Shown here: piece after piece, positions 15,601-24,256 of the stretch
Layout: each line of letters opens with the position of its first letter
Position numbering within the stretch: position 1 is the first letter of the stretch
Virus record (IMG/VR): IMGVR_UViG_3300044633_000411
Location: 1 to 49,330 of that record
DNA from: a virus
Length of the DNA: 49,330 bases
Strand: one strand, 5' to 3'
Made by a program: the position numbers and the translations under genes
The notes under the pieces: model-generated
Seen by the model: the letters and a program-made list of their open reading frames with translations, nothing else
Database searches by the model: none
Told to the model about the DNA's origin: nothing

Positions 15601-18600
15601 TACATCTTTTCTAGCTGCAATTGTTAATGTAGCTGCATTAGATTTAGTAAGAACATAGCCACTTAGTCGTTGCTCTGATTTACCTTTAGCATCAGATACT
15701 AAGAAATCAATATTTTGTATTTTACCTGCACTACCTTGATTAATATTCCAGAATACCTTTGTACCATCTGGCAGTTTAGGTGTAGTAATTTTAAATGTTG
15801 CACCAGTTGCACCTTCAACAAGTGTAGTAGTCGAACCTTTATCGATCTTACCTTTAATATCTTCTGTAATAGTAATAACTGGACTTCTTGCAACTTCGGT
15901 CGATTTAGCAGTTCCGGTTTTTAAAATAATTTGAAATGTTTCGTTGCCTTCAATGTCTGTATCAATAATTGCAATTCTAGTAAGAGTTGCTTGATTAGTA
16001 ATAGTTCCACCTTGATTTATATAAATCGTGCCTGATGTTTTATTATCAGCAAAATCACTTGGTAAAAATTTAGAAGTCCTGTTTCCTGCAGGAACTACTG
16101 TTTCCCAATATACCGGTGTATTTGGTGGTAAAAATGGCGTAGTAATATCAAATACCACACCTTGAGAATTGCTCGCTAGTGCTTCAACCATTGAAGTTGA
16201 GCTACCAGCTGCTACATCGATCGTGTACTTAACAGTTTCAGTAATTGATGCAATCGGACTATCTTTATATGCAGTACCGTCACCGTCTGGGTAAGTGAAT
16301 CTTACAAAAAACTGCTCAGTTCCTTCTGTTAGACCGTCGTTATTTGCTCGTAATGTAACTATTACTTTATTATCGACAACTGGGTTAGATCCATTAATTT
16401 CTCCGTCTATAAAATCGTTAGTAGTAAATTCGCCAATTCCGCCGGCGGAATTAATTTTTTTAACTTCCCAGTCTACTAGTGTTTCAGGAGAATTTGGAAT
16501 AAATGGAGTATTTAACGTAAATGTAATTTCTGTTACTTTTCCTGCAGTTGACCCATCGGCTAATGGTTCAATCATTGACGGTGTCGACCGTGTGACTGTA
16601 TATCCAACATTTTCTGTAATTGTTAATGTAGTAGTTTCACCAAATTTTTGTGAAAATGCACTATCTTTAAAAAACTCTACAATAAACCCTTGAGTACCTT
16701 CCGTTATTTTATCATTCTTTGCATACTTTCTAAGAGTACCTGACCCTGATCCTGTAGTAGAATTTCCAGTTACCGTAACTGGACACGAACCAGATGATAA
16801 CCCGTCCGTAAAATCTGCACCATCTGCTGCATTTAATGAGTCTGGTGCTGAAATACGATACCATACTTTCTGTCCTGCAGGTGGTAGATATGGTGTTTTA
16901 AAAGGAACTGAAATACCAACAGGATCGCCTTCTACAGTTGTTAATTGCAATGGTGTGAGAACCTCATATCCTTGTGTAACCAACGCCGCATCTGCACCAA
17001 TTTGCACCATGTAACTATTAGCATTTTTAGTTTTATTTGGTGCATTTGTAACCGGATCAGTTAGATACAAATATACTTGAAACTCTTCTAACTTTTCAGT
17101 AACATCTGTATCTGCACTAATATGCAAATCTAATGTATACAGCTGGTTGCTTGGCATAGTAAATGTGCCTTCAATCCCTTCTTTAAAATCTGATGCAGTA
17201 ATAACAACTGGATTTGTTGCTACTGGATATATTCTCCAGGTTACTGTATCATATGGTTCTGATATCCCAGTACTAATAATACCAAACGATATTGTAGCAC
17301 CTTCGGTTGTTGATGCAGACATTTTACCAGCCGCTAGTGATGCAAATCGTATCGTGCGCGGTATAACTTTAGGTGTAATTGACGTATCTATAATTGATAT
17401 AGGAACATCGTTAAACGCTTTTAAAATGCTTGTTACTACTGGATCATTTACATTTTCTGTTGTACGGAATTCAATATCAAATTTATCAAGCCCTTCTGTT
17501 GCATTATCTGCATTTGCAGTTAACGCTAATGTTTCAGATACACCTGTAGATTGATTAATTGCAAGAGCACCTGCTAGTGGTTTATCTACAAAATCAGCTT
17601 CGATGATATCCGAAGCACTACTGTTAGCTTTAACTATACGATAATAAATGTGTGTACCGGTATAATTATGTGTATTAACTGTAAATGAAACTGAAACAAA
17701 TGCTCCTGTTTCACTAATTTGCGAAGTAACTGGACTTTTAGTAATTGTATATGTCGGACTAGCTAAACCAGGAACTATTGTTGATATAACACCAGGTGCT
17801 GGAATAGTTACATATGGGAACGTAACAGTACCGGTACCTAATCCCGTACCTGCTACTACTGTAGTAAGTACTGATCCTACTGAATATGTTACGCCAGTTG
17901 TTCCGGCTAATGTATTCCACTGTTCATTAGTAGTTGATCCAAGTGATACGATGCTAACTGGAGCTCCTATGCTTAAAGTAGTAACATTAACTATATCAGT
18001 TTGATCATAACTTGCACGCAATAATTTAACAGTACTTGATAATGTTCCAGTAACATCTGATCCAGAATTTGAAAATGTACTTGTAAATATGATTGTATGA
18101 TCACCACTTAATTTAGCATTAATTGTATATACTTCAGTTTTTGTATCTGACGATCTTGAAAAAATAACAGCATTAGTACTAGTTAATGTATCAAATCCAG
18201 TGCCTGTTGTATCAGTAACTAATGGCTTTGATGCAGTAGTAACACCAGAACGTTGAAATGTAATTGTTCCTAAATTAAGCAAATTAGTCCATGCTGTATT
18301 TTTTACAGTTACAACACCAGATTTTGATGGTAATATTTGTATTGTAGAACCAGCATTAAAGAAAGAACGCATATGAGTTGCGTCAATAAACGTTACTGTA
18401 GTAGTTTGTGTAGTTGTTCCGTTCCAATTTTGATCGGTTATGAAATTAGGAAATGTATCTGCATTAGTTACTTTTGCACCAGTACCGGTAAACATTGAAA
18501 ATCTACCACTATCTATTGTACCAAGTACTGCAGGAGTAGTTCCTATTGCCGGAGTTCCAGTTGTTGCAATTCGTATCGATTGAGATACTGTACCGTTAAG

Positions 18601-18834
18601 TGCAACAAATGCTGGCATTAATGTATTAGCATTTGCTACGCCTTTTTGATGATGTAATGCTCGATATATATCATTACGCAACTTAGCAACTTCAGGTCCA
18701 GTTACTGATAGTTGTTGAGAACTAGTTACTGTTTGATTATAACCGTAATCTCCTGACCCTGCACCTAATACCTTAGCTACTATTACTTGTGCATCATTAA
18801 ATTCCTTTAATGTAATTATTTCTGGTGTTGCCAT
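9670..18834 (-). CDS. Giant tail fibre / adhesin with about 15 Calx-beta-like repeats and glycine-rich tip
   Basis: A 3054-aa protein, the last of the structural block. Residues 1-130 (MATPEIITLKEFNDAQVIVA at the start) look like a virion-attachment domain. From about 376 to 2235 there are roughly 15 units of 115-130 residues, each with an EG or ES start, a WxI/WxV strand, a ADF or SDF motif and a late TEGxExFxIxx strand, the pattern of Calx-beta domains. From about 2399 the chain turns glycine-rich (GGAGGGGGGAGG and similar), interrupted by about 240 residues with a KNYAVGDQITI module, and it ends GYVLIAWRP. Glycine-rich tips bind receptors in some T4-like phages (gp38-type adhesins), so this is probably the distal host-binding fibre. 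AAGGAAC precedes the ATG. It is co-transcribed with the 576-aa gene from the late promoter at 20596-20603. Confidence 0.85.
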   Translation of the reverse strand: MATPEIITLKEFNDAQVIVAKVLGAGSGDYGYNQTVTSSQQLSVTGPEVAKLRNDIYRALHHQKGVANANTLMPAFVALNGTVSQSIRIATTGTPAIGTTPAVLGTIDSGRFSMFTGTGAKVTNADTFPNFITDQNWNGTTTQTTTVTFIDATHMRSFFNAGSTIQILPSKSGVVTVKNTAWTNLLNLGTITFQRSGVTTASKPLVTDTTGTGFDTLTSTNAVIFSRSSDTKTEVYTINAKLSGDHTIIFTSTFSNSGSDVTGTLSSTVKLLRASYDQTDIVNVTTLSIGAPVSIVSLGSTTNEQWNTLAGTTGVTYSVGSVLTTVVAGTGLGTGTVTFPYVTIPAPGVISTIVPGLASPTYTITKSPVTSQISETGAFVSVSFTVNTHNYTGTHIYYRIVKANSSASDIIEADFVDKPLAGALAINQSTGVSETLALTANADNATEGLDKFDIEFRTTENVNDPVVTSILKAFNDVPISIIDTSITPKVIPRTIRFASLAAGKMSASTTEGATISFGIISTGISEPYDTVTWRIYPVATNPVVITASDFKEGIEGTFTMPSNQLYTLDLHISADTDVTEKLEEFQVYLYLTDPVTNAPNKTKNANSYMVQIGADAALVTQGYEVLTPLQLTTVEGDPVGISVPFKTPYLPPAGQKVWYRISAPDSLNAADGADFTDGLSSGSCPVTVTGNSTTGSGSGTLRKYAKNDKITEGTQGFIVEFFKDSAFSQKFGETTTLTITENVGYTVTRSTPSMIEPLADGSTAGKVTEITFTLNTPFIPNSPETLVDWEVKKINSAGGIGEFTTNDFIDGEINGSNPVVDNKVIVTLRANNDGLTEGTEQFFVRFTYPDGDGTAYKDSPIASITETVKYTIDVAAGSSTSMVEALASNSQGVVFDITTPFLPPNTPVYWETVVPAGNRTSKFLPSDFADNKTSGTIYINQGGTITNQATLTRIAIIDTDIEGNETFQIILKTGTAKSTEVARSPVITITEDIKGKIDKGSTTTLVEGATGATFKITTPKLPDGTKVFWNINQGSAGKIQNIDFLVSDAKGKSEQRLSGYVLTKSNAATLTIAARKDVVLNSSDGTEPDEKFTISIRIGSETADIEDTTSEITIQDVSSYVITADQTAVKESDGLSLATSRTVTFTVYTPYMDDGTVLYWTTASSAGTITASDFKDGLLRDTVKVYKNKATIIRSMNDDQTSEGNEKFYIQIREGGYDNPVVKGGVSPGVLIYDNSQGAPEPEPPGKPTAVVTTLTNSLTFVEGSTIRLQVATTNVLPTDNCFWSAYSVAPGGIVDDLSKIQSSAAIHVQGSSDPRTVTIEDIVVTPDLINEGAEVFIFQFHKGSVASKAIGYLPITLVDTVKYSIFVTNSLISEAGNTQTTFNITTPLTNTLLKWTIVPESGNSGTGVSGADFTVANIYNFDSPSMTGTVAIGANGTGAFALSAATDSIAEVTEKFHIILKKPGTGGAYEVIPDLQSDVVSIQDLTGYTLTPTAVGYNLPSASYTVTAGTSITYTLTTPKISKLSNPWKWELLGSNLVGMMSTSGYITVNATDISYSFIVTTNAEKILDTKKFTVQITDFDGGKKTVSGNPTITITAGVKNTIVPKVNGAVLESPYNITESTAVTFAVVSTLPKVYWYLAQTTTEETANTNKIDSNDFSTNQPLAGTLVPSPTAKTASFTLTFANKLNRKHGNKKFHIILSDVAPSTPIQSALPTALVSTETITRTENTVYTITPSLSAPYYTNEGTAVTFTVTTPFISADTFYKWEVVSTGVSSISTVQVNTSANVTQTTPGALSGTFKVFSATNSGTFAITVTNDNIDNTRSYQIRISDTSNAVKIQTNDPGNQIIYVESNPTWGIIATASATSDTEIASIMEGDPITITVTRPASAPDNTIKKIRWSVVKSDNDSTFIPSHVVMPSSNTASVKSDGTFIFSFKASIDNPLSSPNTNRTFKIALTDDSLNPISNVDDLVITITDYLCLSVVDDGSPSTGNPTINEGVSGNTIKFTVTAKESDIGHALTYKIFPVGMQTTDFVNISSFTGTTDLVSANKTVEFTLSTTPDSTTNKTAKSFYVTFTSTVTPTGNINTCKSRVVNVADSSKTAAPENYAVEDNGTNPLPSKLLPSINEGGDGSSITFTVTTKTTDNGNPLYWRIKNPSGAYINEKCFSIGSLTGQTANVASRTATLTLTAVADTADNKPAKKFYVEFSTTSTFPKTIATGLTSRTVDIADTSKTYYPPSAVSIEVTYMPAVVYPGDKFVVQCKLASTTSTPLPASPLLKVSWVINSANTTIAANVRQQSKADTQIGGVAMSQTATLKNRTGTTLANSQFCVLPLLAYNNPNFVSNNDPCGNFTITFTVTDPVTNKTVSATTDPIQWNHIVIKQTIKNSGPWSIPKDANFVNIKLYGGAGDGGVDTGGSRTGGYGATGDIVIGTVNVQNILSKSLYFKFIRGSDGGPAKTSGWKIAAGTTGGGAAVVYPGINDKGTVIAVAAGGGAGGNQWTNDGGSGRNGAAPTFVTTYSSSVDNVGFSVAPTYGNGGAGAPRGTNNTTGIDDNNDRRGPRYGGGGGVSYVPATFSRIAGEIGINGVPPGAVGENPFAVVSYSPICAGQAIESYEYIESGTYKVTVPAGIAHANVVVIGAGGGGGGAGGTALTIDNSVYTSYPTQTASSDVTAFLNKYGIYGGAGTTTIKASYRTSFAAPKQLTNYILTYYGNNSGYITLNGTKHSFSSSTWALVTKSITLTNKFDRKIEVSATIKAASYSALVGTNVTGTGTGAKFNVTIAGTVYTTVKIYAAGKNYAVGDQITISGRNLGGTDVNNLVITVATVNSGKIATITTVGTADGHYIAATLRVDDGSDTLFDPAIHSTNDNKNFYREEDILWTTRKPKNLITAGVGTSNGSSGAGGGAGGGEVTTIAVTSGDELTVVVGAGGKGGTGQYDTSAGAAGQVGGSSSITGTGVSVTVSGGNYGSSSSSGVAAAGGAGGAGAAEVGGAGLPGKTNTSTSVTTTAGGAGGVNTTSYGGGGSGGSLVESTQETIFNSGTAGRPGYVLIAWRP

Positions 18835-18843
18835 GAATGTTCC

Positions 18844-20574
18844 TTAAATTATAATTGCTTCAACGGTATTATTATTGTCGTTAGTTAATGATATTGCAAA
18901 TACAAACTCTGATTCATTAGAATTTGTTAATGCAGTTGCAACGCCTGCAATAGCAGAAGCAACTAATCTATCTCCTTTTTTAACAGTTCCCGTTACTTTT
19001 ACAGGTACTCGACCTTTTAACGCAACTGCAGTACCGTCTTTAAGTCCAATGTTCATTAAGTACGCTGGATTTTCTGACACTACCCCTAGAGCGCGATTTC
19101 CAGAAATTGCTGCGGTTATTTCTTTATCACCGCCGACCATTATTACTGTACCAGTTTCGTATACGTCATCTGCTAGATATTTTTCTGCTAAGTCGCCTAA
19201 CAATGTGCCTACTCCATTAGATGCATATAATTGAACTACTTTTATAGATCCAGCTTTCAACGTAACTAATGACCCATCATTTACGGTTACAGTATTATCA
19301 TCCACTGCTGTTCTTACTACAACTGTATTTGCAGTAGCAGCTGTTGACGGTAATACAGTAGCAGTGTTAATAAGTAATCCTGTTGCAGACGATGCATTGC
19401 CTTTAAGATCAGGTGCAACAACTTGGGTTGCTGCAATACCACCTGCAAGTAACGTATACGACACACCATTTACAGTAATAGACGTTCCACCAGTTGGGGC
19501 TCTTAGTACAGCAGTACCGCTAGAAGCATCAATTGCTGGCGCATACGATACACTACTTAAGGTTAACGCACTGGCTGAATCTGAGTTACCTTTAAATTCA
19601 GTTGCATAGACTTGATAGAACTTTGAAGTTAAAGATCCTATATTTGATCCAGCTGAACTAGCATACGGTGTCCCAGGAAGTATATCTTGTCCTTCTAACG
19701 TCATAGGCTGTTTTATAGTATTACTTACTTTTGTTTTAAATACAATCGAATTAACTGTTGAAGTGATAGTAGGAACACTGCTAGGAGTTGTAACTGATAG
19801 TATGTCACTGCCTGATGTTCCTAAAGAGAATCCAGTTTCTGCAAACTTTGCAAGATCGGAAAATGTTGCACCGCTTTTTGTAACATACCCTGATGCAAGT
19901 GTTCCGCCTAGTCTATCCGAATTAGATGCAGAACCCCAATATTTATAAGTATCTGATAAGTTACCTGTTGCACTAAATCCTCTAACTGTTATGCCTGGAT
20001 AAATGCTACTAAATTCTTCAGACCTTAATGGTTCTGACGTTGCTAGTGTAAACATTGCTGCTGCACTACTAATAACGTATGTAGTTACTCCGTTTACAAC
20101 TGCTTCAATAATCTCATACGGTACTGCAGGATTAGTATTTGACAATACAGTTGTTGATCGCATTTGAGTAGAAATGTTTGTTAGTTTTCCGCCAATTAAA
20201 ATATTCTCTGTAGAACCTTTACACCATAATTGTTGTTCGTCAGATACCCAAAATAAATCACCTTGTGTTAACCCTGTTATATCCGAAACAGACGACACTA
20301 CATCATTTATACCAACTGTATGCCAAACGCCGGTACCGTAATTAACTTTTAGTTTTTGTGTACTTGTTTGATACCACAATTGCCCAACTACTGCTTTTGG
20401 AGGTGCGGTTTGACTTGCAAAGTTTTCAAGTAACCATGTGTAATTTTCATTTTGAGCTTCGCCATAACCGGCATAATTTTTACCAATTAATTTAATATCA
20501 AGAGTAGTATTAATAGTTCCATCTTCTACTAATGCTGCTTGATCACCGTTGTATTTGTTGATGATATACGCCAT
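18844..20574 (-). CDS. Tail fibre protein, paralogue 1, with Peptidase_G2-like C-terminus
   Basis: A 576-aa protein. Residues 1-190 share a domain with the next two genes: LDIKLIGKNYAGYGEAQNEN, LLENFAS, GQLWYQT, then GDLFWVSDEQQLW and WGSASNSDRLGG. Middle residues are Thr/Ser/Ala-rich strands with FKGNSDSAS and LKGNASSATG motifs of fibre shafts. The C-terminal 120 residues (about 454-576, GDLAEKYLADDVYETGTVI, ALKGRVPVKVTGTVKKGD) resemble the Peptidase_G2/intramolecular chaperone-like domains at fibre ends. It is likely a trimeric fibre segment linking baseplate and distal fibre. The gene starts 22 bases after a late-promoter octamer and is 9 bases from the 3054-aa gene. Confidence 0.8.
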   Translation of the reverse strand: MAYIINKYNGDQAALVEDGTINTTLDIKLIGKNYAGYGEAQNENYTWLLENFASQTAPPKAVVGQLWYQTSTQKLKVNYGTGVWHTVGINDVVSSVSDITGLTQGDLFWVSDEQQLWCKGSTENILIGGKLTNISTQMRSTTVLSNTNPAVPYEIIEAVVNGVTTYVISSAAAMFTLATSEPLRSEEFSSIYPGITVRGFSATGNLSDTYKYWGSASNSDRLGGTLASGYVTKSGATFSDLAKFAETGFSLGTSGSDILSVTTPSSVPTITSTVNSIVFKTKVSNTIKQPMTLEGQDILPGTPYASSAGSNIGSLTSKFYQVYATEFKGNSDSASALTLSSVSYAPAIDASSGTAVLRAPTGGTSITVNGVSYTLLAGGIAATQVVAPDLKGNASSATGLLINTATVLPSTAATANTVVVRTAVDDNTVTVNDGSLVTLKAGSIKVVQLYASNGVGTLLGDLAEKYLADDVYETGTVIMVGGDKEITAAISGNRALGVVSENPAYLMNIGLKDGTAVALKGRVPVKVTGTVKKGDRLVASAIAGVATALTNSNESEFVFAISLTNDNNNTVEAIII

Positions 20575-20595
20575 CTTTTATTCCTTATTTTAATA

Positions 20596-20603
20596 TATTT
20601 ATT
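20596..20603 (-). promoter_or_regulatory. Late-promoter-like octamer AATAAATA
   Basis: On the minus strand AATAAATA sits 21 bases before the ATG of the 576-aa fibre gene and just past the stop of the 301-aa gene. AAGGAA lies between it and the start codon. It would drive the 576-aa and 3054-aa fibre genes. Confidence 0.65.
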
Positions 20604-20611
20604 TGTATTAA

Positions 20612-21517
20612 TTATAAATCACGGTTGTATTCCCATTCACCGCCTCTTAGTATAAACTCTTTAATAGTTACTGGTTTATCTAATGATGTATTATCATTAC
20701 AAATGACTCTACATATAGGGCCTTCAACATTTAGAACAGTGTAACTGCTTGCAGGATAAATTTTATTAATAAACTGATCTATAATTACAGTGTGTTTTTC
20801 AGTATCACTTCCGGTAATACCAGAAACAGCAATATCAACAGTAAGTGATAACGTTGCTAATTTTAACGTTTTTTGGAGTGTATTTTTGTTTACTGCATCT
20901 GTAAGATCGATTGGATCAGAAACATTTCTAATAAAAGACGAATTAAAAAAGTTTAAACCAACTTTGATAGTATCAGATGCAGTATATAATAATCCTTCCG
21001 AATCGGGTTTAAACTCAACCGTACTAAAAATTGCCAACGGTGTTAACCCAACAGTTAATACTAATACATTATGAGACGTGCCTGCAGTATCTGAAACTTG
21101 TACTATCTTAAATCCAGTTATAGCTGGATCTAATGGTCCAGCTAATATAGTCGAAACTCCGTCATTAAAATATAATTGCTGACGAGCAGTATCTATCCAA
21201 ATATCTCCTTGTGCAATCGACGACGGAATAATTTTCGATACAATAGTCCCGCTCGTTAACTTAAATCCAGCATACTCGTCGTATACCTTTAATCTTCCTT
21301 CTAATGTATCATACCATAGCTGCCCTGATATTGGATTACTTGGTTGAGAAGTATTTGCAAAGTTTTCTAAAAGATGAACTAAATTTTCATTTATATACTC
21401 GCCATATGCACTTGCACTTTTACCAATTAAGGTTAAATCAGTTCTAACTTGATCGATAGTGCCATCGATTATTGTAGTTAATACTGTACCGTCTGTTTTG
21501 TTTATTGTATAGCTCAT
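20612..21517 (-). CDS. Tail fibre-related protein, paralogue 2 (short form)
   Basis: A 301-aa protein made almost entirely of the domain shared with its two neighbours: LTLIGKSASAYGEYINENLV, LLENFAN, GQLWYDT, then GDIWIDTARQQLYFNDG. The last 90 residues differ and are beta-rich (KHTVIIDQFINKIYPASSY). It lacks collar, Peptidase_G2-like or shaft regions, so it may be a connector or a short spike. The start overlaps the stop of the upstream gene by 4 bases (ATGA). Its ribosome binding site is weak, which suggests translational coupling. The same late unit is read from 24237. Confidence 0.75.
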   Translation of the reverse strand: MSYTINKTDGTVLTTIIDGTIDQVRTDLTLIGKSASAYGEYINENLVHLLENFANTSQPSNPISGQLWYDTLEGRLKVYDEYAGFKLTSGTIVSKIIPSSIAQGDIWIDTARQQLYFNDGVSTILAGPLDPAITGFKIVQVSDTAGTSHNVLVLTVGLTPLAIFSTVEFKPDSEGLLYTASDTIKVGLNFFNSSFIRNVSDPIDLTDAVNKNTLQKTLKLATLSLTVDIAVSGITGSDTEKHTVIIDQFINKIYPASSYTVLNVEGPICRVICNDNTSLDKPVTIKEFILRGGEWEYNRDL

Positions 21518-23598
21518 TGTAATATACCAGTAAAAATAATATAATTGATTGTTTGGTATGGATTCATAACCGAACTTGCATTAGATGTGCCTGTAGGCAA
21601 TGTCGATGAAACTGTGCCTGATACACCGTTAACCGCAATTGGACCTAATGCTTCATTGCCAGAACTTGATCCAAGTGTTTTACTAGATTCATGGTTTACT
21701 CGTTTTGCAGGATCACTACTGATACTGCCAGCAACTGAACTATTTCGATTTCCACCGGCATTAACTATAATAGGTGTTGTAGTTGATGTTTTACTTACAA
21801 CTGTTAAATTGTTATCCATATTATCCTTACCTAACGGGAACCGGCCTCTTAAATCCGGAAGAGCAAACGTTTTATCACCAACTAATGCTGCTTGGCTTCT
21901 ATAAGAAAATCCAAGTACTTCGTACAACTTAGTATAACTTGCAATTGGTAATTCGCTGCCATCGCAAAACAAATAACCAGTTGGCGGATTAACACCCGCA
22001 TATGGAAGAATTGCACCAACTGGCACTGCAGGAACTGTAGATAAGAACAAACTTTTACTTGTCTTTAACAGTCCGCGATTTGGATTATATGTTAAAATTA
22101 AATCAGTGTCTAACGTGCTTGTTGCTGCAGTTCTTTTTGATATGATATTTGGACTCACAACTGCTGCAAGTGTTACAGCTGAAGATCCGTCAAACGATAT
22201 AGGTTCACTTGTAATATCACCGTCTAATTTAAAAGATCTTGCTGTTTTTAATGTTGTAGCACTCCCGTTTATACTACCGGTAATACTTCCTTGAAGCGTA
22301 CCTGAAAAAATACCATGAAATGTAGTTGCATATACATCTCTAAACGGTCTTTCTTCTGATCCAATATCATATTGCGGCTCATTCTGATTGTGTGCTAATT
22401 GATCCGCTGTATATTTTGGTATAAGTATCGGACCACCTAATTCTTTATACACACCGATAGTATCAGAAAATACAGATTTCCCGCCTATTTGTGCAGTCGG
22501 TTGTGTTGCAACTGCTGGTGGAACTGTTATTACATCTGCTACTAATGTACTCCACAATACGCCTGTTCCTACTGTGAATTTGCTAGTTGCCGTAATACTA
22601 CCAGGTGTTCCCGATACACCAACAGTTAATGAATTACGAATGATAGTACTACCATTTACATCTAGTGATGCCAACGGTAAATTTGTTCCTATTCCTATCT
22701 TAAGTGTGTTATCAATAAACAAACCAGTAGTCGATGCCTTAGTGTTTGAATCAATAAATTCAAATTTAAAACTTCTATTATTTTTAGCAGTAAGATTTAT
22801 TAACTTAGCAGTATCATCAGTACTAATTTTAAACTCTAATCCACTACCGACACTAATACCGTCAACTGTTTGAACACTTAACGACTTGTTAGTAATCGAA
22901 GTTGCATCAGCTCTTAAAAAATTAGATGATCCTACAAATTCATTATTGATAATCAATCCATCTGCACTTTCAGCAGTTCCCCATAATTTATTTACATCAG
23001 CGGTTGCTGCACTTGTTGATAAGTTAATACCTTTTTTAATTATATCAAAACCGCTAATAATATTTTTTGGTGTAAATGTTGTTGAACTAAAAATTGCAAT
23101 TATATCGTTGTTTGAATACACTACCATAACTGCATAGGACTCATCAAGAATATCATCGATAACTTCAACAACTGGTCCTGATTTTAAACCCGTACTATAT
23201 TGAGGTCCTATTAAATCCCACGTAGTTCCTGAATACATATATAATTGATTAGTACTTAAATTAACCCATAAATCACCACTTATACTTTTATCTACCGATG
23301 GCGCACTAACTGATTTCTTTACCGAACCTGCAGGATTCCAATTAGAACCGTCATAAACTTTAAGTAACTGATTCTTAGTAGTAGTATCATACCATAACTG
23401 CCCTTCAACAGGATTTAAAGGTGATGTTTCACTGGCAAAATTTTCTAATAAATGTAAAAAGTTTTCTGCTAATACTTTTCCATATCCCATATAATTCTTT
23501 CCAACAAAACTAAGAGACGTAGAATTATTAATAACTTGATCTTCTACAGTTATTTTATTGTTTTTTAAAATATTTGTAAAATATACATCATAAGACAT
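21514..23598 (-). CDS. Tail fibre protein, paralogue 3, with phage tail collar domain
   Basis: A 694-aa protein. Residues 1-190 contain the shared domain (TSLSFVGKNYMGYGKVLAEN, LLENFAS, GQLWYDT, GDLWVNLSTNQLY, WGTAESADG). A shaft region with FHGIFSGTLQGSITGSING follows. At about 523-593 lies a phage tail collar domain: PVGAILPYAG, GYLFCDGSELPI, FALPDLRGRFPLGKD, as in the short tail fibres (T4 gp12) and many long fibres. The end (NYIIFTGILQ) is typical of collar proteins. It likely attaches at the baseplate and contributes to host contact. The ATG overlaps the previous stop by one base. Confidence 0.85.
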   Translation of the reverse strand: MSYDVYFTNILKNNKITVEDQVINNSTSLSFVGKNYMGYGKVLAENFLHLLENFASETSPLNPVEGQLWYDTTTKNQLLKVYDGSNWNPAGSVKKSVSAPSVDKSISGDLWVNLSTNQLYMYSGTTWDLIGPQYSTGLKSGPVVEVIDDILDESYAVMVVYSNNDIIAIFSSTTFTPKNIISGFDIIKKGINLSTSAATADVNKLWGTAESADGLIINNEFVGSSNFLRADATSITNKSLSVQTVDGISVGSGLEFKISTDDTAKLINLTAKNNRSFKFEFIDSNTKASTTGLFIDNTLKIGIGTNLPLASLDVNGSTIIRNSLTVGVSGTPGSITATSKFTVGTGVLWSTLVADVITVPPAVATQPTAQIGGKSVFSDTIGVYKELGGPILIPKYTADQLAHNQNEPQYDIGSEERPFRDVYATTFHGIFSGTLQGSITGSINGSATTLKTARSFKLDGDITSEPISFDGSSAVTLAAVVSPNIISKRTAATSTLDTDLILTYNPNRGLLKTSKSLFLSTVPAVPVGAILPYAGVNPPTGYLFCDGSELPIASYTKLYEVLGFSYRSQAALVGDKTFALPDLRGRFPLGKDNMDNNLTVVSKTSTTTPIIVNAGGNRNSSVAGSISSDPAKRVNHESSKTLGSSSGNEALGPIAVNGVSGTVSSTLPTGTSNASSVMNPYQTINYIIFTGILQ

Positions 23599-24209
23599 TA
23601 TTGAACTCCTACTACACTAGTTAAACTTTGTATGCGCACGGTGTAGTCAATTTGAATCAACCGATTTAATGACTTTTGTATTGGATGAAAGATAACGTGT
23701 GTTAATAACAAATTATTCCCATCTAAACTATAAGCTTTTAAACCTAATTCGTCAAAAATAAATGCATTTGATACATCAGTTGTATTATCATATGCCCCTT
23801 GTCCGGCAGGTTCTGTGTAATCTAACAAACACGTAATGAAAACATCTGTATAGTGTTTACCTGTTTCGTGTCGTGTTTCAATATAATTTCGTGTTGGATC
23901 TAAATTAGTTTTTTGTTGATCATCGATTATTTTAGTAAATGTCTGATTATACAAACTAGCATTTGATCCTGAACTATTAGGGGTCGAATACGTAATAATG
24001 CCAGTATCGTTAATTGAAGTACCGCCGTTTCCAAAACTCATCTCATATATAAAGCCTTGCCCCCTATCTGCAATGCTTCTTGCTAATGCAATACTCATAT
24101 TTTCATAATGTATTGCATTGCGTTTATTGACGAAAACTTCGTCATTAGTAGGATCAAAAATCTTAAGATGCCCTTCGATATGTATCCCTGTTAAATCTAT
24201 AGTCTGCAT
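23598..24209 (-). CDS. Virion structural protein of unknown role
   Basis: A 203-aa protein whose position, between the 4251-aa giant and the fibre genes, points to the virion. It begins MQTIDLTGIHIEGHLKIFDP and contains NAIHYENMSIALARSIADRG and YIYE-like aromatic strands (GFIYEMSFGNGG). I do not recognise the family; its place corresponds to where T4 has gp8-gp11, but no similarity to those proteins is visible. A late-promoter octamer lies 20 bases upstream and GAGAGAA between. It heads the late unit that also contains the collar and short fibre genes. Confidence 0.72.
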   Translation of the reverse strand: MQTIDLTGIHIEGHLKIFDPTNDEVFVNKRNAIHYENMSIALARSIADRGQGFIYEMSFGNGGTSINDTGIITYSTPNSSGSNASLYNQTFTKIIDDQQKTNLDPTRNYIETRHETGKHYTDVFITCLLDYTEPAGQGAYDNTTDVSNAFIFDELGLKAYSLDGNNLLLTHVIFHPIQKSLNRLIQIDYTVRIQSLTSVVGVQ

Positions 24210-24229
24210 AGTATTCTCTCGTTATTCTA

Positions 24230-24237
24230 TATTTATC
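24230..24237 (-). promoter_or_regulatory. Late-promoter-like octamer GATAAATA
   Basis: On the minus strand GATAAATA lies 20 bases before the ATG at 24209, in the short gap after the stop of the giant gene (24257). It would start the unit 203-aa gene, collar gene and 301-aa gene. Confidence 0.68.
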
Positions 24238-24256
24238 ACAATTATTAAGTGCTAAG

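Noticed and set aside
14339-17554. Open frames of 63-135 codons on the plus strand across the 3054-aa gene, and similar ones over other minus-strand genes
   Set aside because: They are antisense shadows of the repeat-rich minus-strand genes: no ribosome binding sites, low-complexity products and no fit to operon structure.
12130-17710. Possible CRISPR-like or DNA-level repeat array
   Set aside because: The repetition is in protein fold pattern; the DNA of the units is divergent with no constant repeat and spacer length.
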